Shown here: in pieces, positions 53,971 to 61,776 of the stretch | Position numbering within the stretch: the first letter of the stretch is position 1 | Layout: each line of letters starts with the position of its first letter | NCBI GenBank assembly: GCA_964436305.1 | Contig: CAYTCI010000012.1 | Coordinates: 3,994-67,993 of the forward strand | From: JAKPUX01 sp964436305 | GTDB taxonomy: Bacteria; Zhuqueibacterota; Zhuqueibacteria; Residuimicrobiales; Residuimicrobiaceae | Direction of reading: 5' to 3' | DNA: 64,000 nt | The notes under the pieces: generated by a model | Database searches by the model: none | The model's input: the letters and a program-made list of their open reading frames with translations, nothing else | What the model was told of the DNA's origin: nothing | Made by a program: the position numbers and the translations under genes

Positions 53971-54381
53971 ATGCAACCAGCCTATGATCCAGCGCCCCTG
54001 ATCCGCGCGGCCTTTCAGGCCAGCGATGCGGCCAGAGCCCGCTATTCCGGCTTCCGGGTCGGCGCGGCCCTGCTTTGCGCAGACGGCACCCTGATCACGG
54101 GATTCAATATCGAGAGCAGTTCCTATGGACTGACCCTGTGTGCGGAGCGGGTGGCGCTTTTCCGGGCCCTGGCCGAGGGCCAGAGCGCCTTCACCGCCAT
54201 CGCGGTGGTCGCCGGCAACCGGAACTGGTGCCCGCCCTGTGGCGCCTGCCGCCAGGTGCTCTGGGAATGGGCAGGGAATCTGCAGGTGATCCTGGCGCGC
54301 AGTGAAACGGAGTACCGCATTTTATCCCTGGCCGAGCTGCTGCCGCATGCCTTTGACGAAGGATACCTTACGCATGAGTGA
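53971..54381 (+). CDS. cdd: Cytidine deaminase
   Basis: Cdd deaminates cytidine and deoxycytidine to uridine compounds. It is the short, tetrameric-type enzyme of 136 residues. The zinc site is TLCAERVALF (Cys plus catalytic Glu) and PPCGACRQVLWE. GFNIESSSYGLTLCAER covers the substrate loop. The start at 53971 has GGGAGGAG upstream, and the in-frame ATG at 53920 would sit inside the ssb terminator. Its last bases overlap the kinase gene that consumes its product. Confidence 0.94.
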   Translation: MQPAYDPAPLIRAAFQASDAARARYSGFRVGAALLCADGTLITGFNIESSSYGLTLCAERVALFRALAEGQSAFTAIAVVAGNRNWCPPCGACRQVLWEWAGNLQVILARSETEYRILSLAELLPHAFDEGYLTHE

Positions 54382-55585
54382 CCCTGCCACCCGCGCCGCC
54401 TGTCTAGTGATCGGCATCGCCGGCCCCTCCGGCTCGGGCAAGAGCTTTATCGCCGAGCATATCCTCGCTGCACTCCCCGACCTGCGGGGTTTGCTGCTCA
54501 GCCAGGATGACTATTATCGGGATCGCTCCGATCTGACCCTGGAGAAGCGTCAGCATATCAATTACGACCATCCCGATGCGGTGGAATTCTCCCTGCTCAT
54601 CCGCCATCTCGAGGCCTTGCGCGCCGGCGAGGAGATTGAACATCCGTTGTATGATTTTTCAGTGCACAATCGCCGGCCGGAGCGGCGGCGTGCAGGTCCG
54701 GCGGACCTGGTCATCGTCGACGGACTGCTGCTCTATACGGTGCCGGCCATGCTGCCGCTCTTCGATCTCCGGCTCTATGTCGATACGCCGCTGGATATCT
54801 GTTTCATCCGCCGCTTGCAGCGCGACGTCCTCGAACGCGGCCGTACCATGGAATCGGTAATCCAGCAGTATTGCACGACGGTGCGGCCGATGTTCATCGA
54901 GCATGTGCTCGCCAGCCGCAGCCGGGCCGATCTGGTGCTCTCCGGCGAGGTGCCGGTCGAGGAGGTGCTGCCGCCGGTGCTGCAGCGGGTGCGGGCGCTC
55001 AATCCCGCCCTCGATGCCCAGCGGCCGGAGCATGCCGTCCCCTCCCGCTCCTGGCAGGAGGTGCTGATGGCCGAGCATACCCTGCTGCTGCGCGCCCTCT
55101 CCCTGCTGGAGACTGCGATCGCGGCGGGCCGGGAGGACGCCATGGCGAGCGGCCGTGTCACCAAGTTGCTCCATTTTCTTCTCGCTTTCGGCGACCGGAT
55201 CCACAATGTCAAGGAAGAGAACCATCTCTTTCCTCTGCTGGTGGAGAATGGCATGCCGCAGGAGGGGCTGATCAAGGAGATGCTGCTGGAACATGAGGCG
55301 GAGCGGGAACTGGTCGCCGGCCTGCTCACCCGCATGGGCCGTGCCTCGGCACTGACGACGGCCGAGCAGCACGGGGTGGCGGGGCAGCTCGGAGACTATC
55401 TGGCCCGGCGCCGCGCCCATATCCACCAGGAGAACGAAGCGCTCTATCCGCGGGCGATGGAGGTGATCGCCGCGGTGGATGGCGACGGATTGGTTACCGA
55501 TTTCGCCCGGGTGGAGGAGCGCTCGCTCTATCCCAATGCGGGGCGGCATTTCGCCAATCTGCTGCGTCAGCTTGAGCGGGAGTGA
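54374..55585 (+). CDS. udk: Uridine kinase fused to a hemerythrin-like (HHE) domain
   Basis: The protein has 403 residues from ATG 54374, overlapping cdd by 8 bases. Residues about 10-215 are a uridine kinase: P-loop GIAGPSGSGKS, LLLSQDDYYRD, NYDHPDAVEF, and a lid with RRLQRDVLERGRTMESVIQQY. Residues about 235-400 form a four-helix HHE domain. Candidate iron ligands are in EHTLLL, IHNVKEENHLFP, LLEHEAE and HIHQENEALYP. Ordinary uridine kinases end near residue 210-230. The fusion is continuous, with no frameshift. The kinase may respond to oxygen or iron, which is inference. Confidence 0.9.
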   Translation: MSDPATRAACLVIGIAGPSGSGKSFIAEHILAALPDLRGLLLSQDDYYRDRSDLTLEKRQHINYDHPDAVEFSLLIRHLEALRAGEEIEHPLYDFSVHNRRPERRRAGPADLVIVDGLLLYTVPAMLPLFDLRLYVDTPLDICFIRRLQRDVLERGRTMESVIQQYCTTVRPMFIEHVLASRSRADLVLSGEVPVEEVLPPVLQRVRALNPALDAQRPEHAVPSRSWQEVLMAEHTLLLRALSLLETAIAAGREDAMASGRVTKLLHFLLAFGDRIHNVKEENHLFPLLVENGMPQEGLIKEMLLEHEAERELVAGLLTRMGRASALTTAEQHGVAGQLGDYLARRRAHIHQENEALYPRAMEVIAAVDGDGLVTDFARVEERSLYPNAGRHFANLLRQLERE

Positions 55586-55666
55586 GGCTTGATGGCCGAA
55601 CCGGCCGTCCCGGCAGTGGCCGCGGGAAGCGGCAGAACTAGGAGCTATCATCATCAGGAGTGGATC

Positions 55667-56254
55667 ATGTTGAGTATTGTTCCGAAAGATACCGGATGGA
55701 TCGAGGTGATCTGCGGCAGCATGTTCAGCGGCAAGACCGAAGAGTTGATCCGCCGGCTGCGGCGGGCACAGATCGCGCGCCAGCGGGTGGCGATTTTCAA
55801 GCCGACGATCGACGACCGCTATTCCACCGAACACATCGTCTCGCACAATGAGGGGCGGCTGCCCTCGCAAACGGTGACCTCGGCCCGGGAGATCCTGGAA
55901 CAGGCGGGGGATGCCACCGTCATCGGGATCGATGAAGCACAGTTCTTCGGGCCGGAGCTGGTCGATGTCTGTCAGCAGCTGGCCGACAGCGGCAGGCGGG
56001 TGATTGTTGCCGGCCTCGACCAGGATTATACCGGCAAACCCTTCGAACCCATCCCGCAGCTGCTGGCGGTCGCCGAGTATATCACCAAGACCCTGGCCAT
56101 CTGCGTCCAGTGCGGCAATCCGGCCAACCGCACCCAGCGCCTCAGCCACGATTCGGCGCGGGTGGTGGTGGGGGCGCAGAATATCTACGAGGCGCGCTGT
56201 CGCAATTGTCACGAAGTCTTTGCCAGTCCGGCAGATGAGGAGAAGGTGAGATGA
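55667..56254 (+). CDS. tdk: Thymidine kinase (type II)
   Basis: Tdk phosphorylates thymidine in salvage. ATG 55667 with AGGAG six bases upstream gives 195 residues. The P-loop is GSMFSGKTEELIRRLRRA, Walker B with catalytic Glu is VIGIDEAQFF, and the lasso/zinc domain has CVQCGNPA and CRNC. GLDQDYTGKPFEPI is the substrate loop. It is the third gene of the salvage operon and overlaps the next by ATGA. Confidence 0.95.
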   Translation: MLSIVPKDTGWIEVICGSMFSGKTEELIRRLRRAQIARQRVAIFKPTIDDRYSTEHIVSHNEGRLPSQTVTSAREILEQAGDATVIGIDEAQFFGPELVDVCQQLADSGRRVIVAGLDQDYTGKPFEPIPQLLAVAEYITKTLAICVQCGNPANRTQRLSHDSARVVVGAQNIYEARCRNCHEVFASPADEEKVR

Positions 56255-57102
56255 CCACGCCGCACACACCACGTCTGCGGGATCAGGTGCAGGCCGCAGC
56301 GGCGTTTGTCCGCCCGCGGCTGCCGGCACCGCCGCAGGTCGCGATCATCCTCGGGTCGGGGTTAGGCCGTTTTTCCGAGCGAATCCGCGAGGCGGTCGAG
56401 ATCGCGACAGCGGAGATCCCGCACTATCCGCGTTCGACCGTGCCGGGGCATGCCGGCCGCTGGTTCGCCGGCTGGATCGGGACGACGCCGGCGATCGCGG
56501 TGCAGGGACGGGTGCATTATTACGAGGGGTATGATCTGCAACAGGTGGTCTTCCCGGTTCATCTGCTCGCCAGTCTGGGGATCAAGACCCTGATTGTCAC
56601 CACTGCCTGCGGCGGGGTGAATCTGCAGTTCGCCGCCGGCGATCTGATGCTCATCACCGATCAGATTAATTTCAGCTTTGCCAGTCCCCTGACCGGCCGG
56701 CCGGAGGATCAGCTCGGGCCGAGATTCCCGGATATGATGAACTGTTACGATCCCGGCCTGCGCGAGGTCGCGCGTGCCGCGGCGCAGCGGCTGGCCATCC
56801 CGCTGCGGGAGGGGGTTTTTTGCTGGATGACCGGTCCGGCTTACGAGACCGCAGCGGAGGTGCGCATGCTGCGGCAGTTCGGTGGGGATGCGGTCTCGAT
56901 GTCGACCGCGCCCGAGGTCATCGCCGCCCGGCAGCGGCACCTGCGCGTGCTCGGCATCTCGCTTATCACCAATCCCGGCACCGGGCTCTCGCAGCAGGCG
57001 CTGACCCATGAGGAGGTGACCGCAACGGCTAACCAGGCCGGCGCGCGCCTGGGGAGTCTGCTCGAGGCGGTTGTCGCCGATCTGGCGGGAATGACGGAAT
57101 GA
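56251..57102 (+). CDS. Purine nucleoside phosphorylase (trimeric, class I)
   Basis: This enzyme splits purine nucleosides with phosphate. The 283 residues match the trimeric PNP family: ILGSGLGRFSERI (phosphate site), STVPGHAGRWFAGWI, VQGRVHYYEGYD, TTACGGVNLQFAAGDLMLITDQINF and WMTGPAYETAAEVRMLRQFGGDAVSMSTAPE. NPGTGLSQQALTHEEV contains the base-recognising Asn region. An MTA phosphorylase is excluded by the GPAYETAAE and SMSTAPE motifs. It is the last gene of the cdd-udk-tdk operon. Confidence 0.94.
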   Translation: MTTPHTPRLRDQVQAAAAFVRPRLPAPPQVAIILGSGLGRFSERIREAVEIATAEIPHYPRSTVPGHAGRWFAGWIGTTPAIAVQGRVHYYEGYDLQQVVFPVHLLASLGIKTLIVTTACGGVNLQFAAGDLMLITDQINFSFASPLTGRPEDQLGPRFPDMMNCYDPGLREVARAAAQRLAIPLREGVFCWMTGPAYETAAEVRMLRQFGGDAVSMSTAPEVIAARQRHLRVLGISLITNPGTGLSQQALTHEEVTATANQAGARLGSLLEAVVADLAGMTE

Positions 57103-57124
57103 GGCGCGGATCCACTGAAAAATA

Positions 57125-57153
57125 TTGACAAAATCATAAAAAAATGGTATATT
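57125..57153 (+). promoter_or_regulatory. Near-consensus sigma-70 promoter for the tRNA-Glu/tRNA-Arg/tadA unit
   Basis: TTGACA at 57125-57130 and TATATT at 57148-57153 are separated by 17 bases. tRNA-Glu starts 18 bases after the -10 box. No terminator is seen before tadA, so both tRNAs and tadA may share this transcript. Confidence 0.85.
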
Positions 57154-57170
57154 TATCAGCTTGGCATTTT

Positions 57171-57243
57171 GGCGTGTTCGTCTAGGGGTCTAGGACGCTG
57201 GCCTCTCACGCCGGTAACACGGGTTCGAATCCCGTACACGCTA
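57171..57243 (+). tRNA. tRNA-Glu(CUC)
   Basis: GGCGTGT pairs with ACACGCT, giving a terminal G1-U72 wobble and an A discriminator. The D-arm GTCTAGGGGTCTAGGAC is typical of tRNA-Glu. The anticodon loop CTCTCAC gives CUC. The T-arm ACGGG-TTCGAAT-CCCGT is present. CCA is not encoded. It reads GAG. Confidence 0.9.
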
Positions 57244-57282
57244 CAGAATTCAAGCAGCTGTTCCTTGTTCTCTGAACATAAC

Positions 57283-57359
57283 GCGCCCGTAGCTCAACTG
57301 GATAGAGCATCTGGCTACGGACCAGAAGGTTGGGGATTCGAGCTCCTCCGGGCGCGCCA
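57283..57359 (+). tRNA. tRNA-Arg(ACG), CCA encoded
   Basis: The acceptor GCGCCCG/CGGGCGC and D-arm GCTC/GAGC are present. The anticodon loop CTACGGA gives ACG, which must be deaminated to ICG to read CGU/CGC/CGA. The T-stem is GGGGA/TCCTC with TTCGAGC, so the pair at 53-61 is A-U instead of the usual G-C. G discriminator, then CCA at 57357-57359. tadA, the gene for the deaminase, starts 20 bases later. Confidence 0.92.
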
Positions 57360-57379
57360 ATTTTGGGAAGGCTTTCCTC

Positions 57380-57838
57380 ATGCAGGATCATGTGGCCTGG
57401 ATGCGGCTTGCGCTGGCCGAAGCCCAGAAGGCCTTGGATAAAAATGAGGTTCCGGTCGGCGCGATTGTGGTGCATGAGGACCGGGTCGTTGGCAGGGGTC
57501 ACAATCTCATCGAGTCCCTGCAAGATCCCACCGCGCACGCCGAAATGCTGGCTGTCACTGCTGCAGCCAATGCCCTTGCCTCCTGGCGGCTGGATCAATC
57601 CATCCTGTATGTTACCCTAGAACCCTGCATGATGTGCACGGGTGCTGCACTGCTCTCACGGATTCCGCTGATCGTTTATGGCGCCGCCGATCCGCGCTAT
57701 GGCGCGTGCGGCAGCGCCTTGCAATTGACCGATGGCCGGCAGCTGGATGTTCAGGCGCGCCTGATCAGCGGTGTGTTGCAGGAAGAGTGCAGTGATCTGC
57801 TCAAACGGTTCTTTCGCAAACTGCGTCAGAATCAGTGA
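57380..57838 (+). CDS. tadA: tRNA-specific adenosine-34 deaminase TadA
   Basis: TadA converts A34 of tRNA-Arg(ACG) to inosine. It has 152 residues. The zinc-deaminase site is TAHAEMLAV (His and catalytic Glu) and TLEPCMMCTGAAL. The N-terminal DKNEVPVGAIVV and the C-terminal CSDLLKRFFRKLR match TadA, not cytosine or guanine deaminases. Its only usual bacterial substrate, tRNA-Arg(ACG), lies directly upstream on the same strand. Confidence 0.95.
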   Translation: MQDHVAWMRLALAEAQKALDKNEVPVGAIVVHEDRVVGRGHNLIESLQDPTAHAEMLAVTAAANALASWRLDQSILYVTLEPCMMCTGAALLSRIPLIVYGAADPRYGACGSALQLTDGRQLDVQARLISGVLQEECSDLLKRFFRKLRQNQ

Positions 57839-57839
57839 C

Positions 57840-57869
57840 CCCGCCGGCCACGGTGCGGCGGGCCTATTT
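57840..57869 (+). terminator. Weak terminator after tadA
   Basis: CCCGCCG at 57840-57846 pairs with CGGCGGG at 57856-57862, followed by CCTATTTT. The T-tract is short, so some read-through into the tRNA-Ser genes is possible. Confidence 0.45.
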
Positions 57870-57876
57870 TGCTGTT

Positions 57877-57964
<88 letters not shown>

Positions 57965-57987
57965 AAATCCTTGCAGGTTGATCGACT

Positions 57988-58076
<89 letters not shown>

Positions 58077-58126
58077 GTGGTTCAGCCCGGTGGTGAACCG
58101 GGATCCGGCGGATCGATATGCTGTTT

Positions 58127-58199
58127 GGGGCTGTAGCTCAGCTGGGAGAGCGGTACGTTCGCAACGTATAGGTCGTGGGTTCGAATCCCATCAGCTCCA
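58127..58199 (+). tRNA. tRNA-Ala(CGC)
   Basis: The acceptor GGGGCTG/CAGCTCC contains the G3-U70 alanine identity pair. The D-arm GCTC/GAGC, anticodon loop TTCGCAA giving CGC, and T-arm GTGGG-TTCGAAT-CCCAT are standard. The discriminator is A. It reads GCG. The SRP RNA follows 8 bases later. Confidence 0.94.
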
Positions 58200-58207
58200 C
58201 AATAAAA

Positions 58208-58479
58208 GGCTGTGCTAGACGGGGAGCTAGCGGTGCCCTGTAACCTGCAACCCGCTCCAGCAGGGTCGAAGTCCCATTCTGAGGCCTGCTCACGTTCTTG
58301 TCTCTCCACAGCGCGCAACGCTGATAGTTCAAGCCCCACGCAATGGAGTCGTGCCCAACCCCGTCAGGATCGGAAGATAGCAGCGGCAAGCACATGCTCT
58401 ATGTGCCGCGGGAGTACTTGGCTGGAGTTGTGGGCTGTGCCGGCTTGAACGCCGAGAGGTCGAGGGTGGGTGCACAGCC
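58208..58479 (+). ncRNA. ffs: Large bacterial signal recognition particle RNA
   Basis: The ends pair (GGCTGTGC 58208-58215 with GCACAGCC 58472-58479), followed by five T. The 5' Alu domain has GGGGAGCTAGCGGTGCCCTG and the GGGTCGAAGTCCC-type closing element. The S domain carries GTCAGGATCGGAAGATAGCAGC-like helix 8, the Ffh-binding loop. At about 272 nt it is the long Bacillus-type RNA, not the 4.5S form. Its position before dnaX-ybaB-recR is the same as in Bacillus. Confidence 0.95.
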
Positions 58480-58511
58480 TTTTTATTTTGTCAGCGAAGC
58501 CGGATCGCCGC

Positions 58512-60200
58512 ATGTCCTACTTGGTGCTCGCCCGAAAATATCGCCCCATGTTTTTTGCCGATGTGATGGGGCAGCAGCATGTGACCCAGACCCTGCAAAA
58601 TGCCATCCAGCAGAACCGGATCGCCAGCGCCTATCTCTTCTGTGGCCCGCGCGGCATTGGCAAGACCACTGTCGCCCGGCTCCTGGCCAAAGCGCTCAAC
58701 TGCGACCAGGGCCCTACCATTCATCCCTGCAATACCTGCTCCTCCTGCATAGAAATCAATGAAAGCCGCAGCCTCGATGTCTTTGAGATCGACGGCGCCT
58801 CCAATCGCGGCATCGATGAGGTGCGCAATCTGCGCGAGGGGCTGCGCTATACCCCCAATCCCGGCAAATCCCGCATCTATATCATCGATGAAGTGCACAT
58901 GCTCACCAACGAGGCCTTCAACGCCCTGCTGAAGACCCTCGAGGAGCCCCCGGCCCGGGTGCTTTTCATCTTTGCCACCACCGAGGTCCACAAGGTGCCG
59001 GCGACCATTCTGTCGCGCTGCCAGCGTTTCGATTTCAAGCGCATGCCGCATCATGCCATCGTCGAGCAGCTGCAGACGATGTGCCAGCAGGAGGAGATCA
59101 CCATCGATGCCGAGTCGCTGCGGATCATTGCGACCAAAGCCGATGGCAGCATGCGCGACTCGCAGAGCATCCTCGACCAGATCATCGCCTTTTCCGGCAA
59201 GAACATCCAGGCCCGCGATGTCGCCTCTCTGCTCGGGATCATCGATCAGGAGCTCTTTTTCCGGGTTACCGATCTGATCCGCAACCAGGATGCCGAGGGT
59301 GCAGTCAAGCTGGCCGAGTATATCTTCACCGAGGGCTATGATTTTGACGAATTTCTCCTCGGTCTCGAGCAGCACATGCGCAATTTTCTGGTGATCAAGA
59401 GTGGGGGCGCCACCGACCTGATCGACTGTTCCGAGGAGCACATCGCGCGCTATCAGCAGGAGCAGGCGGCCTTCTCGGTGGAAGACCTGCTGCGCCTGAT
59501 CAAGGTGGCGGCGGATACCGAGAACCTGGTGCGCCGCAGCAGTAATGCCCGCCTGCACTTCGAGGTCGCCCTCGTCAAGATGGTGCGGATGAGCGGCAGC
59601 GTACAACTGGCGGCCTTGCTGACGCATCTCGACGACGTAAAAAAAAACTCTAGTCCAGCCGGACTGAGCACCGTTGCGGCGCGGCCGGCTCCCGTCACGC
59701 CGGCGCCCCCGCCCCCGTTCTCCCGGCCGCCGCTTCCGCCACCCCTGTCCCCTGCCCCGCCTGCTCCTCCCCCACCGGTGCCCCCCGCCGCGCCGGCCGC
59801 TGCGCCAACCTCCCCGGGCGTGACACTCGAGAGCGTCGAGGCGCGCTGGCAAGGCATTCTCGATGCGGTACGGGCGCAAAAGGTGGCGTTGGGGACCTTT
59901 CTCTATGAGGGGTGGCCGACCCGGGTGAACAACGGGCAGTTGGAAATCATGTTCCCCCGCGAAAGCAGCTTTCAGATGGACTCCATCCTCAACAGCCGCA
60001 CGCTGCTGCAGGAGATCATCGCCACCATTCTCGGTACCCCCCTGTATATAGTTTGCGTCAAGGATGAAGAGGGCATTTTGCCGCGGGTGCGCAAGATTGC
60101 GCCCCTGACCGACAACAAGAAAGAGTTCGAGAAACTGCTGCAAGCGGACGACTGGGTTCAGAGCGTCGTCCAGCTCTTCGATGCCGAATTTCTGAAGTAA
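58512..60200 (+). CDS. dnaX: DNA polymerase III subunits gamma and tau
   Basis: DnaX is the clamp-loader ATPase. ATG 58512 gives MSYLVLARKYRPMFFADVMGQ. The full frame is 562 residues: AAA+ core with GPRGIGKTTVARLLA, a zinc site (CDQG...CNTCSSC), DEVHMLTNEAFNALLKTLEEPP and the SRC finger. A Pro-rich linker covers about 390-440 and a C-terminal tau domain follows. Nine A at 59639-59647 form the heptamer A_AAA_AAA in frame, and the -1 frame stops at TAG 59651-59653. A 5-bp hairpin follows. A shorter gamma form of about 380 residues is expected. Confidence 0.96.
   Translation: MSYLVLARKYRPMFFADVMGQQHVTQTLQNAIQQNRIASAYLFCGPRGIGKTTVARLLAKALNCDQGPTIHPCNTCSSCIEINESRSLDVFEIDGASNRGIDEVRNLREGLRYTPNPGKSRIYIIDEVHMLTNEAFNALLKTLEEPPARVLFIFATTEVHKVPATILSRCQRFDFKRMPHHAIVEQLQTMCQQEEITIDAESLRIIATKADGSMRDSQSILDQIIAFSGKNIQARDVASLLGIIDQELFFRVTDLIRNQDAEGAVKLAEYIFTEGYDFDEFLLGLEQHMRNFLVIKSGGATDLIDCSEEHIARYQQEQAAFSVEDLLRLIKVAADTENLVRRSSNARLHFEVALVKMVRMSGSVQLAALLTHLDDVKKNSSPAGLSTVAARPAPVTPAPPPPFSRPPLPPPLSPAPPAPPPPVPPAAPAAAPTSPGVTLESVEARWQGILDAVRAQKVALGTFLYEGWPTRVNNGQLEIMFPRESSFQMDSILNSRTLLQEIIATILGTPLYIVCVKDEEGILPRVRKIAPLTDNKKEFEKLLQADDWVQSVVQLFDAEFLK
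59639..59665 (+). promoter_or_regulatory. Programmed frameshift/slippage signal in dnaX
   Basis: The run of nine A (59639-59647) is read as GTA AAA AAA AAC. Slipping back one base, or inserting one A in the transcript, gives AAA CTC TAG. AGTCC 59652-59656 pairs with GGACT 59661-59665 around AGCC, starting 6 bases after the heptamer. That is close to the spacing of the stimulatory stem in E. coli dnaX. No Shine-Dalgarno-like stimulator is evident just upstream. Confidence 0.75.
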
Positions 60201-60215
60201 AAGAGCGAGGTGAGT

Positions 60216-60557
60216 ATGTTCAACAAGGGTAATATGGGTGGATTGCTGCGCCAGGCGCAGCGGATGCAGGAAGAGCTGCAAAAGGCACAGGCCAATCTGG
60301 CAAACCTCAAGGTCGAGGGCAGCGCCGGCGGCAATATGGTGGTGGCGACGGCCAACGCCGCCCAGGAGCTGCTGCAAGTCAAGATCAATCCGGAGGTGGT
60401 CGATCCGGAGGATGTCGAGATGCTGGAGGATCTCGTCCTCGCCGCGGTCAACCAGGCGCTGCAAAACGGCCGTGCCAGGGCGGAAGAGGAGATGGCCAAG
60501 GTCACCGGCGGCATGGATCCGGGCATGCTCGGCGGTCTCAAACTGCCGGGCTTCTAG
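60216..60557 (+). CDS. ybaB: YbaB/EbfC family nucleoid-associated protein
   Basis: This is a small dimeric DNA-binding protein (about 113 residues). The start ATG 60216 follows GAGG by five bases, and GTG 60210 is also possible. The family pattern is clear: GGLLRQAQRMQEELQKAQANLANLKVEGSAGGNMVVATANA, then INPEVVDPEDVEMLEDLVLAAVNQA and a Gly/Met-rich tail. It lies between dnaX and recR, as in most bacteria. Confidence 0.94.
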   Translation: MFNKGNMGGLLRQAQRMQEELQKAQANLANLKVEGSAGGNMVVATANAAQELLQVKINPEVVDPEDVEMLEDLVLAAVNQALQNGRARAEEEMAKVTGGMDPGMLGGLKLPGF

Positions 60558-60575
60558 GCCGGACGAGATCAGCCG

Positions 60576-61172
60576 ATGAACTATTCATCCGAAGCTGTCG
60601 AACGGGCGATTCACGAGCTGAGCAAGCTGCCCGGCATCGGGCGCAAATCGGCCCAACGCCTGGTCTTTTTCCTGCTCAAGCGGCCGGCCGAAGAGGTGGG
60701 CGGTCTGGCGCAGGCCCTCAATGAGCTGCATGAAAAGGTGCGCTACTGTTCGCGCTGTTTCAATATCACCGAGCAGGACCCCTGCCCGATCTGCAGCGAT
60801 CCGTTGCGCGACCGCCGGCTGATCTGTGTCGTCGAGGAGGCCAACGATGTGGTCGCGCTGGAAAAGACCGGCGAATTCAAGGGATTGTATCATGTACTCG
60901 GCGGCGCCCTCTCGCCCCTGGATGGCATCGGCCCCGACGACCTGAAGATCAAGGCGCTGCTGCTGCGCCTCTCCGAGGGGATCGAGGAGATCATTCTCGC
61001 GACCAATCCCAACACCGAGGGGGAGGCGACAGCCCTCTATCTGGCCAGGCTGTTGAAGCCGATGGAGATCAGGCTTTCGCGTATCGCCCGCGGCATCCCG
61101 GTCGGTGCGGACATCGAATACGCGGACGAGCTGACGCTCTCGCGCGCCATGGCGGGCCGCGTCCTCCTGTGA
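60576..61172 (+). CDS. recR: Recombination protein RecR
   Basis: RecR acts with RecF/RecO to load RecA at gaps. It has 198 residues. An N-terminal HhH (LSKLPGIGRKSAQRLVFFLL) and a four-Cys zinc finger (CSRCFNITEQDPCPIC) precede the Toprim domain (VVEEANDVVALEKTGEFKGLYHVLGG). The C-terminal TNPNTEGEATALYLARLL and GIPVGADIEYADELTLSRAM are standard. The final cluster gene is recR as expected. Confidence 0.97.
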   Translation: MNYSSEAVERAIHELSKLPGIGRKSAQRLVFFLLKRPAEEVGGLAQALNELHEKVRYCSRCFNITEQDPCPICSDPLRDRRLICVVEEANDVVALEKTGEFKGLYHVLGGALSPLDGIGPDDLKIKALLLRLSEGIEEIILATNPNTEGEATALYLARLLKPMEIRLSRIARGIPVGADIEYADELTLSRAMAGRVLL

Positions 61173-61217
61173 CCCCCACCCGTTCCTTCCCGCCGGGCAA
61201 TTTATCGCTTGCCTTTA

Positions 61218-61246
61218 TTGACAAATATTTAGTACCTTAAAATACC
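61218..61246 (+). promoter_or_regulatory. Possible promoter upstream of pgpA-cinA-thpR-recA
   Basis: A consensus TTGACA lies at 61218-61223. The hexamer 17 bases later is AATACC (61241-61246), a poor -10. TAAAAT at 61238-61243 would give a 14-base spacer. The position fits a promoter for the four-gene block, but the -10 is unresolved. Confidence 0.4.
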
Positions 61247-61298
61247 TTTACGCGTGCAGGTTGACGCAATCCGGCAGCATTCTATCAGGTGGTCATTG

Positions 61299-61775
61299 GT
61301 GACAGATAAACGATCCGGGCAGGACCAGGCGGCTTGCGCGCTGGCTACTACCTTCTATACCGGTTATTCCCCGGTTGCGCCGGGGACTGTTGGCGCGGCA
61401 CTGGCGGCCGTGGGGCTCTGGTTTTTACGAATCGACCAGGGCTGGCCGCTGCTGGCGCTGGCCCTTGTCTCCGGTCTCATCGGCGTCTGGGCTGCCCAGC
61501 GGGCGGAGCAGCGATGGGGCGAGGACCCGGGGCGGGTGAATTGGGATGAAGTGGTCGGCATGATGCTGTCGCTCTGTTTTCTGCCGCGCACCTCGACCGT
61601 CTTTATCCTGGCTTTTCTGGCCTTTCGTTTTTTCGATATCCTCAAGCCGGTCCCGGTCAGCACCGCCGAGCGGCTGCCGCATGGCTGGGGGATCATGGCC
61701 GACGATGTGATGGCGGGGATCTATGCCAACCTCCTGGTACAGGCGATAGTTCGCTTCTGGCTGATGAGAGGATGA
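61299..61775 (+). CDS. pgpA: Phosphatidylglycerophosphatase A
   Basis: PgpA dephosphorylates phosphatidylglycerophosphate to phosphatidylglycerol in the membrane. GTG 61299, with AGGTGG six bases upstream, gives 158 residues; GTG 61254 is an alternative. Family motifs are TTFYTGYSPVAPGTVGAA, NWDEVVGMM (catalytic acidic site), FRFFDILKPVP and WGIMADDVMAGIYANL. Three to four hydrophobic segments are visible. It lies directly before cinA, a common pairing. Confidence 0.92.
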   Translation: MTDKRSGQDQAACALATTFYTGYSPVAPGTVGAALAAVGLWFLRIDQGWPLLALALVSGLIGVWAAQRAEQRWGEDPGRVNWDEVVGMMLSLCFLPRTSTVFILAFLAFRFFDILKPVPVSTAERLPHGWGIMADDVMAGIYANLLVQAIVRFWLMRG

Positions 61776-61776
61776 T

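Noticed and set aside
59639..59647. A9 run in dnaX as a sequencing-error frameshift
   Set aside because: The zero frame continues intact for another 180 codons into a normal tau domain, so the run length is consistent with the correct sequence.
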